A stretch of DNA of 64,000 nucleotides from Leptothoe kymatousa TAU-MAC 1615 (GCF_018739865.1 NZ_JADOER010000004.1:627067-691066); one strand, 5' to 3'; positions 26,248 to 35,506 are shown, numbered from the stretch's first letter. The notes: a model not told the origin generated them from the letters alone. Program-made: numbers and translations.

Positions 26248-27611
26248 CGGACGCAGTAGCAGCAACAATTGCGGAAAAAGTTTCCCTTAAGGAAATTATC
26301 TTTGGGCAGCTGGCCGATCGGGTGGCAGCGAATGTCCCCACAGCCACCCATTTCACCTTGACCCTCAGCGGTGAGGACAGCCAATTTAGTCGTTTTAACC
26401 GGGCCCGCGTGCGCCAAACGGGGCAGGTGAGCGATGGCAATCTGACGTTGACGGTGATGCAGTCCGAGCGCACCGCCGCTGCCACCCTGCCTTTTGTGGG
26501 GGACTTTGAGGCGGATTGGTCGCTGCTAAAAACGGCTTTGGCCGATTTGCAGACGATGGTGCCCCAACTGCCGGTGGACCCGTTTGTGGTGTTGCCGACG
26601 GGGACCGCCACCAGCCGCACGGTGAACCATGGGCAGGTGCTGGCGACGGATGCGATCGCAGCCACCCTGCTATCTCCGGTGCAGTCCCTCGATTTCACCG
26701 GCATCTATGCCGGGGGCCTGATCTTTCGCGGCTATGCCGATTCGGCCGGTCAGCGCCACTGGTTCGAGGGCACCAACTACAGCCTGGACTTTTCCCTATT
26801 TGATGACCAAAATCGAGCGGTGAAGGGCACCGTTGCCGGTAGCCAGTGGCAGCAAGCAACCTTCCTCGACAAAATTGACCAGGCAAAACAGCAGCTGGCG
26901 ATGCTGGGGCGACCGGCTAAAACCATTGAGCGGGGGCAGTATCGCACCTACTTAGCGCCAGCGGCAGTGGCAGAGCTGTTGCACATGTTCTCCTGGGGCG
27001 GTGTGGGGGAAGCGGATTTGCAACAGGGCAACAGTGCCTTTGGGTTGTTGCGCCAGGGCCAGCGCCAGCTATCGCCTAAATTTACCCTGCAAGAAAATTT
27101 TCAGCAGGCTAATGTGCCCCGCTTCAATGCCTATGGTGAAGTGGCGCCGATGCAGCTGCCGGTGATCCAGCAGGGGCAGCTGGTGAATAGTTTAGTCAGT
27201 TCCCGCAGCGCCAAGGAATACCAGGTCACATCGAACTATGCCAGCCGGGGCGAGCATTTGCGGGCCCCTGAAATCCTGGCGGGGAGCCTCGGAGAAAATA
27301 AGATTTTGACCGCCCTAGATCGCGGGCTGTATCTGTCTAATTTGCACTATTTAAATTGGAGCGATCACCCCAACGGTCGTGTGACGGGCATGACCCGCTA
27401 CGCTTGTTTCTGGGTGGAACGTGGGGAAATTGTGGCCCCCATCGACAACCTGCGTTTTGATGAGAGCCTATATCACTGCTTTGGTGAGGGGCTGGTGGAC
27501 CTCACCGACTGTCAGGAGACGATTCCCAATACGGATACCTACGATCAGCGCAGTTTGGGCGATAGCCGGGTGCCTGGGATGTTGGTGGATGAGTTTACTT
27601 ACACCCTATAG
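26244..27611 (+). CDS. tldE: TldE/PmbA family protein
   Basis: 455 residues, the non-catalytic partner of TldD. It lacks the HExxxH motif and carries PmbA-type segments (FTGIYAGGLIFRGYADS, WFEGTNYSLDFSLF, YRTYLAPAAVAELLHMFSWGG, SNLHYLNWSDHPNGRVTGMTRYACFWVERGE split across the C-terminal part). It starts within the stop codon of tldD. TldE shapes the tunnel through which peptides reach the TldD zinc. Confidence 0.92.
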   Translation: MTDAVAATIAEKVSLKEIIFGQLADRVAANVPTATHFTLTLSGEDSQFSRFNRARVRQTGQVSDGNLTLTVMQSERTAAATLPFVGDFEADWSLLKTALADLQTMVPQLPVDPFVVLPTGTATSRTVNHGQVLATDAIAATLLSPVQSLDFTGIYAGGLIFRGYADSAGQRHWFEGTNYSLDFSLFDDQNRAVKGTVAGSQWQQATFLDKIDQAKQQLAMLGRPAKTIERGQYRTYLAPAAVAELLHMFSWGGVGEADLQQGNSAFGLLRQGQRQLSPKFTLQENFQQANVPRFNAYGEVAPMQLPVIQQGQLVNSLVSSRSAKEYQVTSNYASRGEHLRAPEILAGSLGENKILTALDRGLYLSNLHYLNWSDHPNGRVTGMTRYACFWVERGEIVAPIDNLRFDESLYHCFGEGLVDLTDCQETIPNTDTYDQRSLGDSRVPGMLVDEFTYTL

Positions 27612-27744
27612 CGGGGTTGCGAGCAACCTAAACCGCTTGACTTTAAAGGGATGATGTTGTTTATCTGTGGGTGACTCTAGCTTCCCACTGGTTCCTGGTG
27701 ATAAAGGCCATTAGACTAAGTAAGCAATATTTTATGGCTCTGTC

Positions 27745-28896
27745 ATGGCAGAACAATCCTGGGCTAAGTCCCAGCCTGACTCATCGCAACGACTGACCAT
27801 ATCTATTAGTAGTGTCGTGCTGTTGATTGCGGCGGTACCGATGCTAGTGCTGCTGTGGCAGTTAAAAAGTTTGCTGCTATTGGTGATGATTTCGGTGGTG
27901 CTGGCCTGCTCGATTGCGCCAGTGGTGGATTGGGCCGAGCAATATCGAGTGCCCCGCTGGCTCAGTGTGATTTTGGTCTATCTCACCCTGATTGGTGGCC
28001 TGGTGCTGCTGGGGGTGTTGATTGGCCCGACGGTGTTTGAGCAGTTGGAGCGCATTATTCGCCGTGTGCCGGTTGCTCTCCGGGGCCTACTCAATGAGGC
28101 GGATGCTTGGGTGACGGCGTTTACGGATACTAGCTCCTTCACCACCAACGAGCTATTTACCCAGCTAATTGATGTGCAAAGCCTGGTTAGCTGGAGTATT
28201 AAGTCTAGTCAACAGCTGCTCGTCCGTTCCTATGGTGTCACCGCTGGCATTTTGGGGGGCGTGCTAAGTCTGGTGCTGGCCCTGTTTGTGTCGGGGTATA
28301 TGGTGGCGGACAGCCGCACCCTGACGAAAAATCTGACGCGCCTATTGCCCACTCCCTGGGATGAAAAACTGCTGGACCAAATGCCCCCCATGGGCCAGCG
28401 CATTGGGGGGTATTTGCGGGGTCGATTTGTGGTGTCATTTGTGCTGTCCTTGGCCACCAGCGTGGGGCTTAGTTTGCTGGGGCTCAAGGATTTGGCGGTG
28501 GGTCTAGGCGCGATCGCAGGTGTCACTAACCTGATTCCCTTTCTCGGTCCCATCCTCGGCGCGATTCCGGCTCTGTTGGTGGCCATACCCCAGGGCGGGT
28601 GGACTTTTTTGTGGGTTTTGCTGCTGTATGTCGTAGCCCAAAACTTAGAAACCTATATCCTTGATCCATTATTAGTGGGGTCTTCCGTCGGGGTGCACCC
28701 GCTCTATCAGCTATTAGCGGTGCTGGGCGGGGCCCAAGTCCTTGGCATTATTGGGGCGTTGATCGTCCCCCCGTGGATTGCGGGGGGCGCTGTGTTGCTT
28801 GAGAACCTATACCTGCGACCCAAGTTAGCCACTGAGCGCCAGCTGCGTCGCAGTAGCATCTTGACCGAATTAACCACGTTTAAGACGGATCGTTGA
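27745..28896 (+). CDS. AI-2E family (PerM-type) transporter
   Basis: 383 residues with the family layout: two to three helices at the N-terminus (VVLLIAAVPMLVLLWQL, LLLVMISVVLACSIAPVVDW), a soluble middle region and four to five helices at the C-terminus, with the conserved LIPFLGPILGAIPA stretch and DPLLVGSSVGVHPLYQL. The family contains a quorum-signal exporter and Na+/H+ antiporters; specificity cannot be deduced. The start follows tldE by 133 bp. A four-copy tandem repeat begins at its stop codon and may act as its terminator. Confidence 0.88.
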   Translation: MAEQSWAKSQPDSSQRLTISISSVVLLIAAVPMLVLLWQLKSLLLLVMISVVLACSIAPVVDWAEQYRVPRWLSVILVYLTLIGGLVLLGVLIGPTVFEQLERIIRRVPVALRGLLNEADAWVTAFTDTSSFTTNELFTQLIDVQSLVSWSIKSSQQLLVRSYGVTAGILGGVLSLVLALFVSGYMVADSRTLTKNLTRLLPTPWDEKLLDQMPPMGQRIGGYLRGRFVVSFVLSLATSVGLSLLGLKDLAVGLGAIAGVTNLIPFLGPILGAIPALLVAIPQGGWTFLWVLLLYVVAQNLETYILDPLLVGSSVGVHPLYQLLAVLGGAQVLGIIGALIVPPWIAGGAVLLENLYLRPKLATERQLRRSSILTELTTFKTDR

Positions 28897-29071
28897 CCCC
28901 ATTGGCCGTAGATATGTCGCATATGGGGCCATTACACCATTGACCCCATTGGCTGTGGATATTCGCATATGGGGCCATTACGTCATTGACCCTATTGGCT
29001 GTGGATATTCGCATATGGGGCCATTACGTCATTGACCCTATTGGCTGTATATGTCGGATATGGGGCCATTG
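28893..29071. repeat. Four tandem 46-47 bp repeats, each a potential hairpin
   Basis: Units begin TTGACCC(C/T)ATTGGC at 28893, 28940, 28986 and 29032. Each contains CCC(C/T)AT...ATGGGG arms able to pair, separated by 18-20 bp. The first unit includes the stop codon of the upstream permease. Spacing is constant with no unique spacers, so it is not a CRISPR array. Confidence 0.9.
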
Positions 29072-29350
29072 ATTTATGAGGTTTGTATAAAGGGTTGGGA
29101 CCCAAAAATACGTCTGCATCGTCCTTGGGTACGTCCGGCGGTTGATTTTCGACCGTACGTACATTTGAGCGATAACTCAGCAGTAGCCTTGCCCTAAATT
29201 CACCAAAGACCCTACCCTTAAGCAGGGTTCATTGATGTATTGGAGGACGGTTGTCATTGTCTAGGAAAGGTAAATTTTTACAGTTTTGCCTGTTAAGGCG
29301 CTGGTAAACCTGTCCTAATGCACTGAGCAAGTTCCTATATTTAACGTTTA

Positions 29351-29442
29351 GGCGTTGCTGATCCTCGGGATGATTTTATTTGCCATAGTCTGGCCCTAAA
29401 GCCAGCTGTGTAGATCGCTTTATTCCCTAAATCAGTAACGGC
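29351..29442. repeat. Short MITE-like element, copy 1
   Basis: 92 bp bounded by GGCGTTGCTGAT and ATCAGTAACGGC, near-perfect inverted ends, with an inner GGGATGATT. A second copy of nearly the same length is at 44295-44384. It lies in the otherwise gene-free stretch 29072-29557, upstream of the sulfate-type transporter, where no other feature was seen. Confidence 0.75.
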
Positions 29443-29557
29443 AATTTTTATAGCTAGTTTGTTGTCCTCTATATGGCTGCCTTAGCTACGAGTCCGCTGG
29501 TTTTTGACCTGAAGGTTGGCGTGGATACGGTTGTCTATCGGTCTGACTAAGCAATTT

Positions 29558-31357
29558 ATGACTATTGATATTGATATTCTTATGACCCTTGGGGTGACGG
29601 CCGTTGCCCTAGTTATGTTTGTGGTGGAGCTGGTTCCCGCTGATGTGACGGCCTTTGGGGTAATGGTGGCCCTGATGGTGCTGGGCCTGGTGACGCCTCA
29701 GGAAGGAATTGCGGGGTTTAGTAATTCTGCCACCATCACTGTGATGGCGATGTTTATCCTGAGTGCGGGGATTGCCCGCACGGGAGCCTTGCAAAAGGCC
29801 AGTACCTGGCTGATGAAATGGGGGGGCAAAACCTGCCGTCGCCAAATTTTTGCCCTGGGGCTGATTGTGGGGCCCATGTCTGGTTTGATTAACAACACGG
29901 CGGTTGTTTCGGTGTTCTTGCCGATTATTGAAGACTTTTGCCAGCAGCATCGCATTTCTCCGTCTAAACTGCTGATGCCGCTGTCCTTTGCCACCATTTT
30001 GGGCGGCATGCTAACGGTGGTGGGCACATCCACCAGTGTGTTGGCCAGTGGCCTATCAGATCAACTGCAATATGGTAGTTTTTCCCTCTTTCAATTTATT
30101 GAGTTGGGGGCGGTGGTCTTTGTGGTGGGTCTGCTCTATCTCACCTTTGTCGCGCCCCTATTGCTGCCGACTAGAGACGCCGCTGGCAATAACCTGAGCC
30201 AGGAATATGGCCTGAAGGAATATGTCAGCGAAGTGGTGATTACGCCCCGGTCTAGTTTGGTGGGCCAAACGTTGCAAACCAGTCAATTGCAGCGTCGGTT
30301 TGACCTGGACGTGTTGGAAATTATTCGCAATGGCAACCACTTTCCCCAGCCGTTGGGGGATAAATCCCTATGTGCGGGCGATATTCTGCTAGTGCGGGGG
30401 GGGCGCAACCACCTGTTGAAAATTCGCGATGGCGAAGGGATTGAGATTTTGCCCGATGTGCAGTTCGGGCAAAAGTCTTGGCAGGCGGACCTGAGCTCTG
30501 GTCAAGAAGGGGTGGCCGAGGTGCTGGTGATTGCTAACTCCAATGTGGTGGGGTCTACCCTGAAAGACCTGCGGTTTCGTCAGCGCTATAACGTGACGGT
30601 GCTGGCGATTCGTCGAGGTCAGGATTTGGTGCGCGATCGCATGGGTAAAGTCCGGCTGAAGTTCGGCGACTTGCTGTTAGTGCAGGGGCCCAAGCAAAGT
30701 TTGCTAGGTTTGCAAACCAGCCGAGATCTGCTGGTGCTAGAACAGCGCGACCTGGAAACCCTACGCTCCGACCGGGCCAATCTGGCTATGTTCATCGGGG
30801 TAGCCGTTGTGGGGGTGGCCGCCTTCACCCCCATCAATATCCTGGTCACCTCCCTGGCAGGGGTGATGGTGATGATTATGACCGGTTGCCTCAAGCCCGG
30901 TGAACTTTACCAAGCTGTGCGCTGGGATGTCATTTTTCTGTTGGCCTGTTTAATTCCCCTGGGCACCGCCATGGAGCGCTCCGGGGCAACGGCTTGGCTT
31001 GCCCAGCAACTAATTGCCGTGGGAGGCAGTCTATCCGGATATGGATTACTGAGCGCGCTCTATATCCTGACAACGGTGCTATCTAGTATTTTGTCTAATA
31101 GTGCCGCTGTAATTCTGCTGCTGCCCGTGGGGGTAAAGGTTGCCACCGAACTAGGACTGAATCCGTTTACCGTAATGTTTATCATTACCTTTGCGGCGTC
31201 CAACAGTTTTATGACCCCCATTGGCTACCAGACCAATACGATGGTGTATACCGCCGGTGGCTATCGATTCCTTGATTTTGTTAGGGTTGGGGGGCCACTC
31301 AGTCTCCTGTTAGCCATGGTTACACCCCCGCTGGCCATATGGTTTTACGGTCTGTAG
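29558..31357 (+). CDS. SLC13/DASS-type anion permease with two TrkA-C domains
   Basis: 599 residues from the ATG at 29558 (a TTG 42 bp upstream is an alternative). Halves of a 12-helix DASS transporter flank a soluble insert: helices at about 1-190 (with the SGLINNTAVVSVFLPII motif), two TrkA-C/RCK-C domains at about 205-395 (VGQTLQTSQLQRRFDLDVLEI; STLKDLRFRQRYNVTVLAIRRG), and the second helix set with LSSILSNSAAVILLLPV and NSFMTPIGYQTN. This layout is shared with algal SLT sulfate transporters and bacterial sodium/sulfate symporters. The next gene, cysC, handles activated sulfate, supporting sulfate as substrate. Confidence 0.85.
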   Translation: MTIDIDILMTLGVTAVALVMFVVELVPADVTAFGVMVALMVLGLVTPQEGIAGFSNSATITVMAMFILSAGIARTGALQKASTWLMKWGGKTCRRQIFALGLIVGPMSGLINNTAVVSVFLPIIEDFCQQHRISPSKLLMPLSFATILGGMLTVVGTSTSVLASGLSDQLQYGSFSLFQFIELGAVVFVVGLLYLTFVAPLLLPTRDAAGNNLSQEYGLKEYVSEVVITPRSSLVGQTLQTSQLQRRFDLDVLEIIRNGNHFPQPLGDKSLCAGDILLVRGGRNHLLKIRDGEGIEILPDVQFGQKSWQADLSSGQEGVAEVLVIANSNVVGSTLKDLRFRQRYNVTVLAIRRGQDLVRDRMGKVRLKFGDLLLVQGPKQSLLGLQTSRDLLVLEQRDLETLRSDRANLAMFIGVAVVGVAAFTPINILVTSLAGVMVMIMTGCLKPGELYQAVRWDVIFLLACLIPLGTAMERSGATAWLAQQLIAVGGSLSGYGLLSALYILTTVLSSILSNSAAVILLLPVGVKVATELGLNPFTVMFIITFAASNSFMTPIGYQTNTMVYTAGGYRFLDFVRVGGPLSLLLAMVTPPLAIWFYGL

Positions 31358-31612
31358 GCAAAAATTAGATGTTTAGTTGGGGTAAGCAATCTGCTATTAA
31401 ATTATGTGGCGTTGCTGTGTGCGCAGTAACGGCAACTATACCAAGCTTACTGACGTCATAGATTTGGAGGCTAAAACTTTTCTCTGAAGGAACAATAAAT
31501 GACTAAGTTTGCAACGTGCTTTCTGTTACCCTTGTGTAAAGATTAGTAACGTATACTACTAGTTGAACAGATATGGGTAGTTACCAAATATAGATTTTAG
31601 GAGTATTTTTAA

Positions 31613-32155
31613 ATGCAGCATCGTGGCGTCACAATTTGGTTTACCGGTTTGAGTGGTTCTGGTAAAACCACCATTAGCCAAGAAATTGAAAAGAAACTGC
31701 GGGCCGCTGGTGCCAAGCTTGAGGTGCTAGATGGCGACATCGTTCGCACTAACCTCACTAAAGGTTTGGGCTTTAGCAAAGAAGATCGCGACGAGAATGT
31801 TCGTCGTATTGGTTTTGTTTCCCATTTGCTAACTCGCAATGGTGTCATTGTTCTAGTCTCTGCTATTTCTCCTTACCGGGCAGTGCGTGACCAGGTGCGC
31901 CAGCGCGTTGGCGATTTTGTGGAAGTCTATGCCAATGCCCCTGTGGAAGTTTGTGAACAGCGTGATGTGAAGGGCCTTTACAAGAAAGCCCGCTCCGGTG
32001 AAATTAAGAACTTCACCGGTATCAGCGACCCCTACGAAGAGCCCCTGAATGCTGAAGTTGTTTGCGAGACTCACAACGAGAGCCTGGATGAGTCTGTAAA
32101 TAAGGTGATGGCGAAGCTAGAAGAGCTAGGATATTTGTCTCCTGTTGCCGCTTAA
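31613..32155 (+). CDS. cysC: Adenylylsulfate (APS) kinase
   Basis: 180 residues. It phosphorylates adenosine 5'-phosphosulfate at the 3' position with ATP to give PAPS. Features: P-loop FTGLSGSGKTT, DGDIVRTNL, GFSKEDRDENVRRIGF (substrate-binding FxxxDRxxNIRR), ISPYR, and VKGLYKKARSGEIKNFTGI. A good ribosome site (TTAGGAG) precedes the ATG by 11 bp. The upstream sulfate-type transporter suggests a shared sulfur role, but a 255-bp gap leaves co-transcription open. A strong hairpin follows the gene. Confidence 0.95.
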   Translation: MQHRGVTIWFTGLSGSGKTTISQEIEKKLRAAGAKLEVLDGDIVRTNLTKGLGFSKEDRDENVRRIGFVSHLLTRNGVIVLVSAISPYRAVRDQVRQRVGDFVEVYANAPVEVCEQRDVKGLYKKARSGEIKNFTGISDPYEEPLNAEVVCETHNESLDESVNKVMAKLEELGYLSPVAA

Positions 32156-32200
32156 TCACAGTCTCTTGCCTGCAGTTTTTAGCTGGGGCAGCCAATAAGC

Positions 32201-32237
32201 AACAAGGCCAGCCCCTGTTAAAGGGGTTGGCCTTGTT
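32201..32237. terminator. Bidirectional terminator between cysC and cpcF
   Basis: A nearly perfect 16-bp stem (AACAAGGCCAGCCCCT / AGGGGTTGGCCTTGTT) with a small loop sits between two convergent genes, so it probably ends both transcripts. Confidence 0.8.
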
Positions 32238-32268
32238 GTTGATGCAAGGGGATAACATCCAAAGCATT

Positions 32269-32898
32269 TCACTTGTCCAGGTTTTCCAAGGCCCATTGTG
32301 CCCTAGCTTGTACGGCTAGGGTGGCATCTGTTGTTGTTACCCGCTCTAAGCATTGGATGATGTTTGTTGTGGCGTTAACCAGCGCCAGGGATTCTAGCCC
32401 GACAACCGCAGCGTAGCGAACCACCCACTCGTCATCCTGGGTAACCTGTAGCAGCACATCTTGGCATTGTTGCTGCGCCTGGGTGCGTTCTGTCGTGGGC
32501 ATATCATTCCAGTTGATATTGCCTAGGCCCCGGGCGGCAGCCCGCCGTACGCTGAGGGAAAAATCATTGGCGGCGGCATTTAAGAGTAGTGCTAGCCCCC
32601 TTGGATCGCCGATGCCCGCCAAGGCTCGAATGGCCCACGCCCGAGCCCCATAGTTATAGCCATCTAGATTTTCCAATAGGGAGGAGACGGCGGGCACACC
32701 AATTTGGATCAGCCCTTCCACCGCAGCTACCGCAGCCCCAGGATTGTTAAACCCTAACACCTGAATTAATGTGGGGATAGAACGCTCATCGTTAAGGTCA
32801 GCCAAGTCTTCGACTGCATCCAATAATCCTTGGGCCGAATCCGCCTCATTAACGGCTTGCAAACAGATTTCAAATGTTTTAACTGGCAGCACCATCAC
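32269..32898 (-). CDS. cpcF: Phycocyanin alpha-subunit phycocyanobilin lyase, subunit CpcF
   Basis: 209 residues built of HEAT-like repeats (ERSIPTLIQVLGFNNPGAAVAAVEGLIQIG, PRGLALLLNAAANDFSLSVRRAAARGLGNI, DDEWVVRYAAVVGLESLA). CpcF pairs with CpcE to attach phycocyanobilin to Cys84 of the phycocyanin alpha subunit. It overlaps the end of cpcE by 4 bp (ATGG/TGATG type overlap) and is the last gene of cpcBAEF. The order B-A-E-F without cpcC or cpcD in between differs from the common cpcBACDEF order. Confidence 0.92.
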   Translation of the reverse strand: MMVLPVKTFEICLQAVNEADSAQGLLDAVEDLADLNDERSIPTLIQVLGFNNPGAAVAAVEGLIQIGVPAVSSLLENLDGYNYGARAWAIRALAGIGDPRGLALLLNAAANDFSLSVRRAAARGLGNINWNDMPTTERTQAQQQCQDVLLQVTQDDEWVVRYAAVVGLESLALVNATTNIIQCLERVTTTDATLAVQARAQWALENLDK

Positions 32899-33722
32899 AA
32901 TAACCCATCCATTAATTCCATCACCCGTCGACCCTCGTTGGTGAGGTCGAGAGACGTTGCCTGTTTGTTGAGCTGATGTTCTAGCACCCCTTTGAGGGCA
33001 ATGAGTTTCATGCTATTTTCTGCCAGGGTATTGGCAATCGCATCGGCCCCTGCCAAATATCCGATGGCGCCCAAGTCCATTAGGGCTGCCCGTCTTAGCT
33101 GTAGCTGATCGTCTGCTAAAACAGAGACTAACCGCTCCGCATACTGGGCCTCGGCTGTAATTTGGTACATGGCCCGCGCTGCGGCATTGCGCACCTGGGG
33201 GACATCGTGCTCTAAAAAAGGTTCAATGATGGATACTAATTCTGGATTACCGAGGGTTCCCAGGGCTTCCAAAATAGCGTTGTAGGGTTGTACCAGGTGT
33301 GGCTTTCCCGGTACTTGAATCGCGGCGGCTAATCCCCCGTCCAATAAGGCGGCTAAAGCGGGAACTGCAGAAGAGTCTCCTAAACTTTCCAGGGATTGGG
33401 CTGCGGTTTCCCTCACATAGTAGTCGTCGCAGTGGAGACACTTGATTAATGCAGGCACTACCTGGTCGTAGCCTTCCCCAATTTTCCCCAGGGCCCGTGT
33501 TGCATTTCTGCGCAGAGGGTAGCCACCATCTGGTGAACGATCTGATTCGTCTTCTAGGGCCGTTAATAAAGCTGCAATGGCGTTAGGTTGGCGAATGCGC
33601 ATTTTTCCTAACCACCAAGCCGCATAATATCGCAACCCTGGATCAGCTGTTTGGTTGATATTGATTAATGCTTGGTCAACGGTTAAAGGTTGACCATCTG
33701 GGTTATGGGGAATACCGCTCAC
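32895..33722 (-). CDS. cpcE: Phycocyanin alpha-subunit phycocyanobilin lyase, subunit CpcE
   Basis: 275 residues of HEAT-like repeats with CpcE-type sequence: LTVDQALININQTADPGLRYYAAWWLGKMR at the N-terminus, GGYPLRRNATRALGKIG, CDDYYVRETAAQSLESLGD and PYNAILEALGTLG. Together with CpcF it forms the E/F-type lyase specific for alpha-phycocyanin. The gene lies 133 bp downstream of cpcA beyond a hairpin that should lower its expression relative to the pigment-protein genes. Confidence 0.95.
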   Translation of the reverse strand: MSGIPHNPDGQPLTVDQALININQTADPGLRYYAAWWLGKMRIRQPNAIAALLTALEDESDRSPDGGYPLRRNATRALGKIGEGYDQVVPALIKCLHCDDYYVRETAAQSLESLGDSSAVPALAALLDGGLAAAIQVPGKPHLVQPYNAILEALGTLGNPELVSIIEPFLEHDVPQVRNAAARAMYQITAEAQYAERLVSVLADDQLQLRRAALMDLGAIGYLAGADAIANTLAENSMKLIALKGVLEHQLNKQATSLDLTNEGRRVMELMDGLL

Positions 33723-33749
33723 TACTTATCTAACGTATACATACAACAA

Positions 33750-33804
33750 TCCCAGAGGTGATAGAAAACACTAGATAAACCAGCGCTTGTAAACACCTCT
33801 GGGA
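33750..33804 (-). terminator. Stem-loop between cpcA and cpcE (probable attenuator)
   Basis: TCCCAGAGGTG (33750-33760) is perfectly complementary to CACCTCTGGGA (33794-33804). It would form at the end of the cpcBA message, with weakly T-rich sequence after it on the minus strand, so partial read-through into cpcEF is plausible. Confidence 0.7.
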
Positions 33805-33855
33805 AAATATTGAAACTTAACTACTACAGTATTGAACCGCAGAGCTAAGACTCAA

Positions 33856-34344
33856 CTAGCTAAGAGCGTTGATTGCGTAATCAATGTAAGCGTTAGCTTC
33901 AGTAGCCGCTTGACCACCTAGACCGTGGCTAGACTTGATGAACTTCAGCGCTTCGATATACCAGCTAGGAGACAATTCGTAGGCACGATTGATCTCATCT
34001 AGACCAGCTACCAAGTACTCATCCATGGGACCAGTACCACCAGTTACCAAGCAGTAGGTAACCATGCGTAGATAGTAACCGACGTCACGAACACACTTGG
34101 CTTTACCTTCTGCAGTAGAAGCATAGGTAGGACCAGGAGTAGTTGTGGTGTAAGGAAACTTGCTGTAAACGGCGTTTGCTGCACCAGAGCATAAGGCATC
34201 AGCCTTAGCAGTCAAACCTTTAGCGGCTTCCATACAAGCAGCAGCTCGTTGGAAACGACCAAATGCAGACTGAATCTCGGTGGAACTCAGGAAACGACCT
34301 TGTGAATCAGCAGCTGATACTGCTTCAGTCAATGGGGTTTTCAT
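33856..34344 (-). CDS. cpcA: C-phycocyanin alpha subunit
   Basis: 162 residues, the standard length. The bilin-binding Cys84 is in [17 protein letters not shown], and typical alpha-phycocyanin stretches are [20 protein letters not shown] at the start and [18 protein letters not shown] near the end. One phycocyanobilin is attached by CpcEF encoded downstream. A ribosome site (GGGAGAT) precedes the start. It is 116 bp behind cpcB in the same operon. Confidence 0.98.
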   Translation of the reverse strand: MKTPLTEAVSAADSQGRFLSSTEIQSAFGRFQRAAACMEAAKGLTAKADALCSGAANAVYSKFPYTTTTPGPTYASTAEGKAKCVRDVGYYLRMVTYCLVTGGTGPMDEYLVAGLDEINRAYELSPSWYIEALKFIKSSHGLGGQAATEANAYIDYAINALS

Positions 34345-34460
34345 TGCTTGAGATATCTCCCAAAGTTGCTAAATAGACTTACAGAAAAAGCAAAGAGGCG
34401 ATTAGAGAACTCTCTTTCTCTGTTCAAAACCAAACTCGCTAAGAATACTTAGGACGTTAC

Positions 34461-34979
34461 TTAGGCAACTGCAGCAGCAGCGCGATCAAAGTAGCCGGAA
34501 ATCTCAGCCATGAGATTGGAACAGTCGCCAGAAGTAATGCCGTTGGAATCGTTAGCGATCGCAAGGGCAGCTTCCTTCATTTTCTGAACGCCAATGGCAA
34601 CAGAAGCACCGGGAGTACCAAGGGCAACGTAAGTCTCGCGAAGACCGTTCAAACAACGGTCGTCAAGTACGCTGGCATCGCCAGTGAATACAGCGTAGGT
34701 TACGTAGCGCAGGATAATTTCCATATCGCGTAGGCAGGCAGCGTTACGACGGCTAGTGTAAGCGTTACCACCGGGAGCGATAAGGGAAGGCTGCTCTGCA
34801 AACAAAGCACGGGCAGCGTTAGTTACGATAGCGGATGCATTACTGGTAATGCGGTTAACAGCGTCCATACGCTTGTTGCTGTCAGCAACCATAGCGGACA
34901 AAGCATCCAATTGAGCACTGCTGAGATATTCGCCTCTTGCATCAGCCTGGGAGACGACCTTAGCAAACGCATCAAACAT
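34461..34979 (-). CDS. cpcB: C-phycocyanin beta subunit
   Basis: 172 residues. Both chromophore cysteines are present: Cys82 in [18 protein letters not shown] and Cys153 in [10 protein letters not shown]. The conserved Asn72 region (GGNAYTSRR) that is methylated in beta subunits is intact. The start is preceded by a strong ribosome site (TTTAGGAGAG). It opens the cpcBAEF operon; a long leader of more than 400 bp separates it from the pebAB terminator hairpin. S-type (Cys82) and T-type (Cys153) lyases are available from genes in this window. Confidence 0.98.
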   Translation of the reverse strand: MFDAFAKVVSQADARGEYLSSAQLDALSAMVADSNKRMDAVNRITSNASAIVTNAARALFAEQPSLIAPGGNAYTSRRNAACLRDMEIILRYVTYAVFTGDASVLDDRCLNGLRETYVALGTPGASVAIGVQKMKEAALAIANDSNGITSGDCSNLMAEISGYFDRAAAAVA

Positions 34980-35392
34980 AGATTGACTCTCCTAAATTTG
35001 ATTCGTCGAAGTAAGTTTCCAAAAAAGTGGGGACGAGAACCCGTAAAGCAACTGCATTTAAAAACAGTTTCAAACCATAGATAGGCGAATGCAGACAATC
35101 TGAAACATCTTTCACAGAAGCCATAATCATCTCAGCAAACTTCGCTCTCCCCAATTTGAAGATTAAAGCGAATAGGTTACGAATCTAAGAAAGTTAAAGA
35201 AACTTTACCAGTTGCAATATTGATGACATTGGCATCCAGAAAAACAGCCACAAACCTGTCTGTTAAAAGCCAACAGTTTATTTTATATACTGCGACGGGG
35301 TCGCAATATATTACAAATTATAAGGGTTTTAAGGAATTGGTGACACAGAAAACATTTTTTAAATGCTCCTATGGGTAAGCGCTGAAATGCAA
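34980..35392 (-). promoter_or_regulatory. cpcB promoter and leader region
   Basis: About 410 bp, AT-rich, with no supported gene (a short frame 34972-35154 is out of frame with cpcB and overlaps its ribosome site). It contains runs such as TTTTATATAC and AATATATTACAAATTATAAG around 35281-35320 bracketing a small palindrome TGCGACGGGGTCGCA. Long leaders are usual for cpcBA. Exact promoter elements cannot be fixed by eye. Confidence 0.55.
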
Positions 35393-35426
35393 GTGTAGTC
35401 AGACATTGAAAAATGTCTGACTACAC
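35393..35426 (-). terminator. Perfect hairpin after pebB
   Basis: GTGTAGTCAGACATT (35393-35407) and its exact complement (35412-35426) form a 15-bp stem with a four-base loop, 80 bp downstream of the pebB stop on the minus strand. It should separate the pebAB transcript from cpcBA. Confidence 0.75.
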
Positions 35427-35506
35427 GAAAAAGTTCTCCTGTCAATCTAAAGATCGCAGTAAAAACAATATTTTTGTGGATGGATTTTAGCGTTTGCTTG
35501 ACAACG

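Noticed and set aside
28893-29071. Possible CRISPR array
   Set aside because: The whole 46-47 bp unit repeats; there are no unique spacers and no cas genes in the window. The same reasoning excludes 52108-52296.
34972-35154. Short frame overlapping the cpcB start
   Set aside because: It covers the cpcB ribosome site in another frame and has no independent start signal or recognisable motif.
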